A DNA stretch of 13,504 nucleotides from contig CM022672.1 of assembly GCA_012295275.1 (NCBI GenBank), positions 33,605,561 through 33,619,064 of the forward strand. Direction: 5' to 3'. This DNA is from Chrysomallon squamiferum (Eukaryota > Mollusca > Gastropoda > Neomphalida > Peltospiridae). Shown piece after piece: positions 10,533 to 13,504 of this stretch. The notes below the pieces were generated by a model. That model was not told where the DNA came from and searched no databases. It worked only from the letters and a program-made list of their open reading frames with translations. Within the stretch, counting starts at the first letter, position 1. Every line of letters starts with the position of its first letter. The translations under genes and the position numbers were made by a program.

Positions 10533-10580
10533 AAAATGTGTGACTGTGGAACATTATATGATGCACAGTTAATTTTTTGA
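10533..10580 (+). other. Third exon-like CDCG segment within copy-2-specific DNA
   Basis: A strong pyrimidine tract (10501-10530) ending CTTCAG is followed by the frame KMCDCGTLYDAQLIF and TGA. The run TGTGACTGTGGAA is shared with the segment at 8212. Short and unproven; it may be a chance acceptor. Confidence 0.15.
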
Positions 10581-10734
10581 CAAGAGTATCTGAGAGCGAG
10601 CTAACCTTAATGAGTCATCCTAAACTCCGTCTGGCCTCTCAAGTATGTCCCGGTTTGCCAGATGTTATAATTAGAAGTAAGTGTGGTGACACAGATAAAT
10701 CAAAATATAGAAAGCAGGTCACCCGATGAGAAAC

Positions 10735-11150
10735 TTTAAAAGAATTTTACATGTAAAATAGTTTTATTTTATTTTTAAATTGTTATTGTTTCGTATTACT
10801 ACCTACTAGTTGTATACTAATACGACTACAAATACTACTATAACAATTGTTATTTTCTTTCTTTTATTTCTTTTTTCTTTTTTCATACTTTTTTCTGGTT
10901 TTTTCTTTTATTTCTTTTATATTGAATATTATTATATATTTCATATTCGAGGTCCGTCTTTATTTTTCGTATTTTCCGTTCGTTATTTATAGACTTCTTT
11001 AAATTCTTTAATTATTATTATTATTATTTTTTTTTTTTTTTATTTATTTTTTTTTTTTTCAATTTCATTTTGCCTGATTTAACTGATTAAAACAAGTACT
11101 CGTTTCATAATGTTTAATCATTTTGAGGATGAAAAAGAAAAAACGGTGAT
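10735..11150. other. Copy-2-specific T-rich stretch
   Basis: AT-rich DNA with T-rich runs (about 10855-10920 and 11012-11060) that has no counterpart in copy 1. No gene recognised; the small plus-strand frame at 10810 is low-complexity Phe/Tyr. Confidence 0.5.
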
Positions 11151-11758
11151 ATTTATGTGTTTGCTTCTCTGCGTCTTTTAAAGGTTTAAGCTGACACACG
11201 TGTGTAGCGAAACATTTAGACTTTAACTAAGACATTAATTTTGTAAAGAGCGATGTGTTACCAGTGAACGTACAAAGCCGCCGCACACGTATAATACACT
11301 CGTACGAGTCAGCATTGTAAAGTTTCGTCACAGCAGGCAGGTTTCTTTTGTAACAAAACAATAAACTCAGTTCCATGCATGAGCTGCTAAACGTAATGTG
11401 AAAAGTAAATGACAGGTTTTTATGTCAATCTGTATTTACGTCCTTACCAGATATACTTTGATCAATAAGAATTTAAATTTATTTATTATTATTATTATTT
11501 TTTTTTTTTTTTTTTCCCGGTTTTAATTTTTTTTTAAAGCGTGATAATTTGAAGCTGGCTGTCATTTTGTGTTTATTTCAAATCAGTCAAATAAATTATT
11601 TTTCATTTTCTTTCCACCAGCCTAAAACTACTTACTCTTGTTTTAATACCTGCCTGACTACTTACTTCGTAGCTTTCAAGACGCTTGGTTGTTTTTGTTG
11701 TCGTTGCTAAGTTAAGTAAGTTCCACGGTCATAAATTCATCGAGTGAGAAAAGCGAAC

Positions 11759-11849
11759 ATGCTGGTTTTCGCTGTCCTAACTTTGTCTGCGTTTCTTTGT
11801 ACCTCAGACTCTTACTGTCTGAGAAGGGAGCTAAAGTACAATAGCACAG
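11759..11849 (+). CDS. Beta-microseminoprotein-like secreted protein, exon 1
   Basis: ATG at 11759 opens 30 codons and one base before donor CACAG|GTAGGT. The product starts MLVFAVLTLSAFLCTSDSYC: one basic-free hydrophobic stretch and small residues, a typical signal peptide with likely cleavage just before Tyr19-Cys20. This leaves the first mature cysteine at the second position, as in vertebrate microseminoproteins. An N-glycosylation site (Asn28-Ser-Thr) lies at the exon end. The phase fits exon 2 (G|AT gives Asp31). No upstream in-frame ATG is evident. Confidence 0.75.
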
Positions 11850-12426
11850 GTAGGTTCATCATTTCTGTCGTTTGGCATTCAAACCGAGATAACTGGATGT
11901 GTTTATAAGAAACATATGTTATTATTAATATAGCTTACCTTCTTCGTTTTCGTCAATTAATTAATATTTATATATATTCCAAGGTAGCTTTTTCTTTTCT
12001 TTGTAAAGTAAGTATCTAGTTAAAACTAAGGAATTTTATGAATGTGACATTAAAACCTGACTGACAGGTAGAAAGAGGACACCGAGAAGAATGATGAAGG
12101 ATTAAATAATGAGATGTCACGCGTGTTTTTTTTGTTTTTTTTTCTTTTGTTTTTTTTTTTTCTTTTTTTTTCGTTGTTTTACTGAGCTTTAAAAACAGGA
12201 CCAAACTTTTATTACAACATGACAGGAAAAGGGGTCTTTATTTAATTTTTTTCATGTTACCTCTTTTCAAAATGGCAGAAACATTTACTACAAAGTGCTG
12301 TTTGTATACGTTTACTGATGCTAAAACGGTGAATCTATATTTGTTTATTAGACGTAAAAATTATCGGCTCGATTTATTCACAATTTAGGCAAACACATAC
12401 ACACAAACACACACATACATACATAC

Positions 12427-12501
<75 letters not shown>

Positions 12502-12771
12502 TATAGATATATATATATGTATATATCTGTGTGTGTTATTTTGAGGGAGAGGTGATATGTGTATATATATATATATATATATCACACAGACATTCAAACA
12601 CACACACACACACACACACACAAATGCTGTCGCTTGTATCTAGGACGCGATAAGAAAGAAAAAAGATTAAATATGTGCTTAGGGAGCAAAGATTAACATA
12701 GTTTCAGTCACATTATCATAATATGAGAGCAGTTAAACTGGACATTTACTAAACTATTGCTGTTGTTGTAG
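11850..12771 (+). other. Intron 1 of microseminoprotein-like gene
   Basis: GT-AG intron of about 922 bases containing a T-rich run (12127-12178) and the (CA)-(TA)-(TG) array at 12390-12622. No further exon recognised. Confidence 0.75.
12390..12622. repeat. (CA)n/(TA)n/(TG)n array with inverted-repeat symmetry
   Basis: CACACA-CATACATA-(TA)n on the left and (TA)n-TGTATATATC-TGTGTGTG up to about 12537 are reverse complements of each other. A second (TA)n run ends in CACACAGACA and a (CA)n tract. The array can fold into a long imperfect hairpin in the transcript. Confidence 0.9.
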
Positions 12772-12895
12772 ATGACGGACATATTAAACCGTACTGCCAG
12801 TTTGACGGTGTTGTGATGTCACCGGGAGATACTGTTAAATTCGAGAATAAGTGTTTAAAGTGTCGCTGTTCAGATAAGGAACTTTCATGTTGTGG
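12772..12895 (+). CDS. Beta-microseminoprotein-like secreted protein, exon 2 (partial gene)
   Basis: Acceptor TGCTGTTGTTGTAG precedes 12772 and donor TGTTGTGG|GTATGT follows 12895. The exon encodes residues 31-71 plus two bases of a Gly codon, including YCQFDGVVMSPGD, NKCLKCRCSDKELSCCG. The spacing C39, C58-x2-C61-x-C63-x6-C70-C71 matches the N-terminal domain of the MSMB/PSP94 family (CxxCxC, six residues, CC), and the exon ends right after the CC pair as in MSMB. This is a small secreted disulfide-rich fold; vertebrate members bind other secreted cysteine-rich proteins, but the role here is unknown. One or more 3' exons with the remaining cysteines must lie beyond 13504. A single VWC-like domain protein is the main alternative. 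Confidence 0.8.
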
Positions 12896-13029
12896 GTATG
12901 TATTGTCCTGCATTGGTCAAACAAATAAAATCATTTTAAATTTCTAAAAACAATCTAAAGCTAACGATGATCAAAACAACGAAGATTATGATGATTACGA
13001 TGATGATGTCATGATGATGAATCTTATCA

Positions 13030-13031
13030 TG

Positions 13032-13076
<45 letters not shown>

Positions 13077-13122
13077 TTATTTATTTATTTATTTATTTGT
13101 TTATTTATTTATTTATTTACTA
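13030..13122 (+). repeat. (ATT)n followed by (TTTA)n microsatellite
   Basis: About 15 ATT units run into TTTA tetranucleotides, one interrupted by TTTG. Confidence 0.95.
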
Positions 13123-13189
13123 TTTTTTACAGTTTTACTAGGCAGATTCCTTTGCATTAGTTACAGCATATTGCTTTTAAAAGGAATTT

Positions 13190-13328
13190 ATATAATAATA
13201 ATAATAATAATAATAATGATGATGGTGATGATGGCATTGATGATGACTGTTGTTGTTATGATGATGACGACAACAATGATGATGAGGATGATAATAATAA
13301 TGATAATGACTTTATTGATGATGATAAT
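13190..13328 (+). repeat. (AAT)n and (GAT)n imperfect trinucleotide repeats
   Basis: ATA/AAT units, then GATGAT-type units mixed with AAT. The poly-Ser and Leu-rich frame on the minus strand is an artefact of these. Confidence 0.9.
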
Positions 13329-13504
13329 TTAAAAAAACACAAACCCCTCCAACAAAGCCTGTGTAAAATACAAGTTGACACCTGAGGATGTTGTCGCACA
13401 CGACGAGTAATGACATCCCACTGGTGTTTTCCTTGCGACATCTCTGTTAAGCAGGCAATGATTACACCACGTTGACGTTGCTACACTAAAGAAGATGTCT
13501 ACGA

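Larger units (their letters stand above)
9519..11755 (+). repeat. Duplicated non-coding segment, copy 2 (upstream of microseminoprotein-like gene)
   Basis: Direct, diverged copy of 6541-7965, longer by about 800 bases. The extra length comes mainly from a stretch at about 10216-10590, a second at about 10735-11150, and microsatellite growth at 9748-9831. Blocks such as CACAGCAGGCAGGTTT (at about 11331) and the 63-base block at 11384-11446 are best conserved. Copy 2 ends within a few tens of bases of the start codon at 11759, so it includes the likely promoter of that gene. I see no confident TATA box or initiator. Confidence 0.8.
12896..13504 (+). other. Intron 2 of microseminoprotein-like gene (incomplete)
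   Basis: Begins GTATGTATTG. It is mostly GAT/ATG-type and AAT-type trinucleotide repeats, ATT repeats (about 13030-13075) and TTTA repeats (13075-13120). The last 170 bases (13335-13504) are unique-looking but show no splice-bounded, cysteine-containing exon. Confidence 0.65.

Noticed and set aside
12385-12621. Cys-Val, Tyr-Ile repeat frame on the minus strand
   Set aside because: Translation of the CA/TA array inside an intron.
13256-13441. Minus-strand open frame with two cysteines near the window end
   Set aside because: Half of it is repeat-derived poly-Ser/Leu. The rest has no recognisable family, and it may be part of an unidentified repeat.
13335-13504. Possible third exon of the microseminoprotein-like gene
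   Set aside because: No plus-strand frame with the expected cysteines bounded by an acceptor was found.

Overview
This is a eukaryotic nuclear window, AT-rich, with intron-split genes and heavy simple-sequence DNA ((AG)n, (CT)n, (TG)n, (ATT)n, (TA)n). A decayed non-LTR retrotransposon of a type I associate with molluscs, the spliced sacsin-like gene and the microsatellite load together suggest a mollusc, probably a coleoid cephalopod such as an octopus. That assignment is inference; the gene families are read directly from the sequence.

Region 1 (1-4751, minus strand): the 5' part of a sacsin-like gene. I can join five coding exons plus a leader exon with consistent splice phases: 4751..4689 (leader, start codon and one base), 4342..4230, 4029..3904, 3055..2908, 2470..959, and 640..1, which runs off the window. 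The joined frame gives about 847 residues with no stop. It begins directly in the HSP90-like (GHKL) ATPase domain and continues into the sacsin repeat region. One intron holds an almost unchanged copy of the end of coding exon 2.

Region 2 (about 5190-6512): a (AG)n tract followed by a 5'-truncated, frameshifted LINE remnant on the plus strand. It carries the end of a reverse transcriptase, a C-terminal zinc-finger-like region that has lost its cysteines, and a poly(A) tail.

Region 3 (6541-11755): no confirmed gene. Two diverged direct copies of one non-coding segment lie here (about 6541-7965 and 9519-11755). Each starts with a (CT)n tract followed by the same roughly 40 bases, and each shows the same series of conserved blocks. 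Copy 2 ends just before the start codon of the next gene, so the pair looks like a duplicated upstream region. Between and within the copies lie microsatellites and three short exon-like pieces (8212, 9095, 10533), each following an acceptor-like AG; two encode Cys-Asp-Cys-Gly.

Region 4 (11759-13504, plus strand): the first two exons of a small secreted cysteine-rich protein of the beta-microseminoprotein (MSMB/PSP94) type. It has a signal peptide, a CxxCxC motif and a CC pair. The last exon(s) lie beyond the window. Its introns are full of microsatellites, including a long (CA)-(TA)-(TG) inverted repeat.

The two genes point away from each other: the sacsin-like gene runs left, and the microseminoprotein-like gene runs right. 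About 7 kb of repeat-rich DNA separates them. Nothing suggests that they work together.
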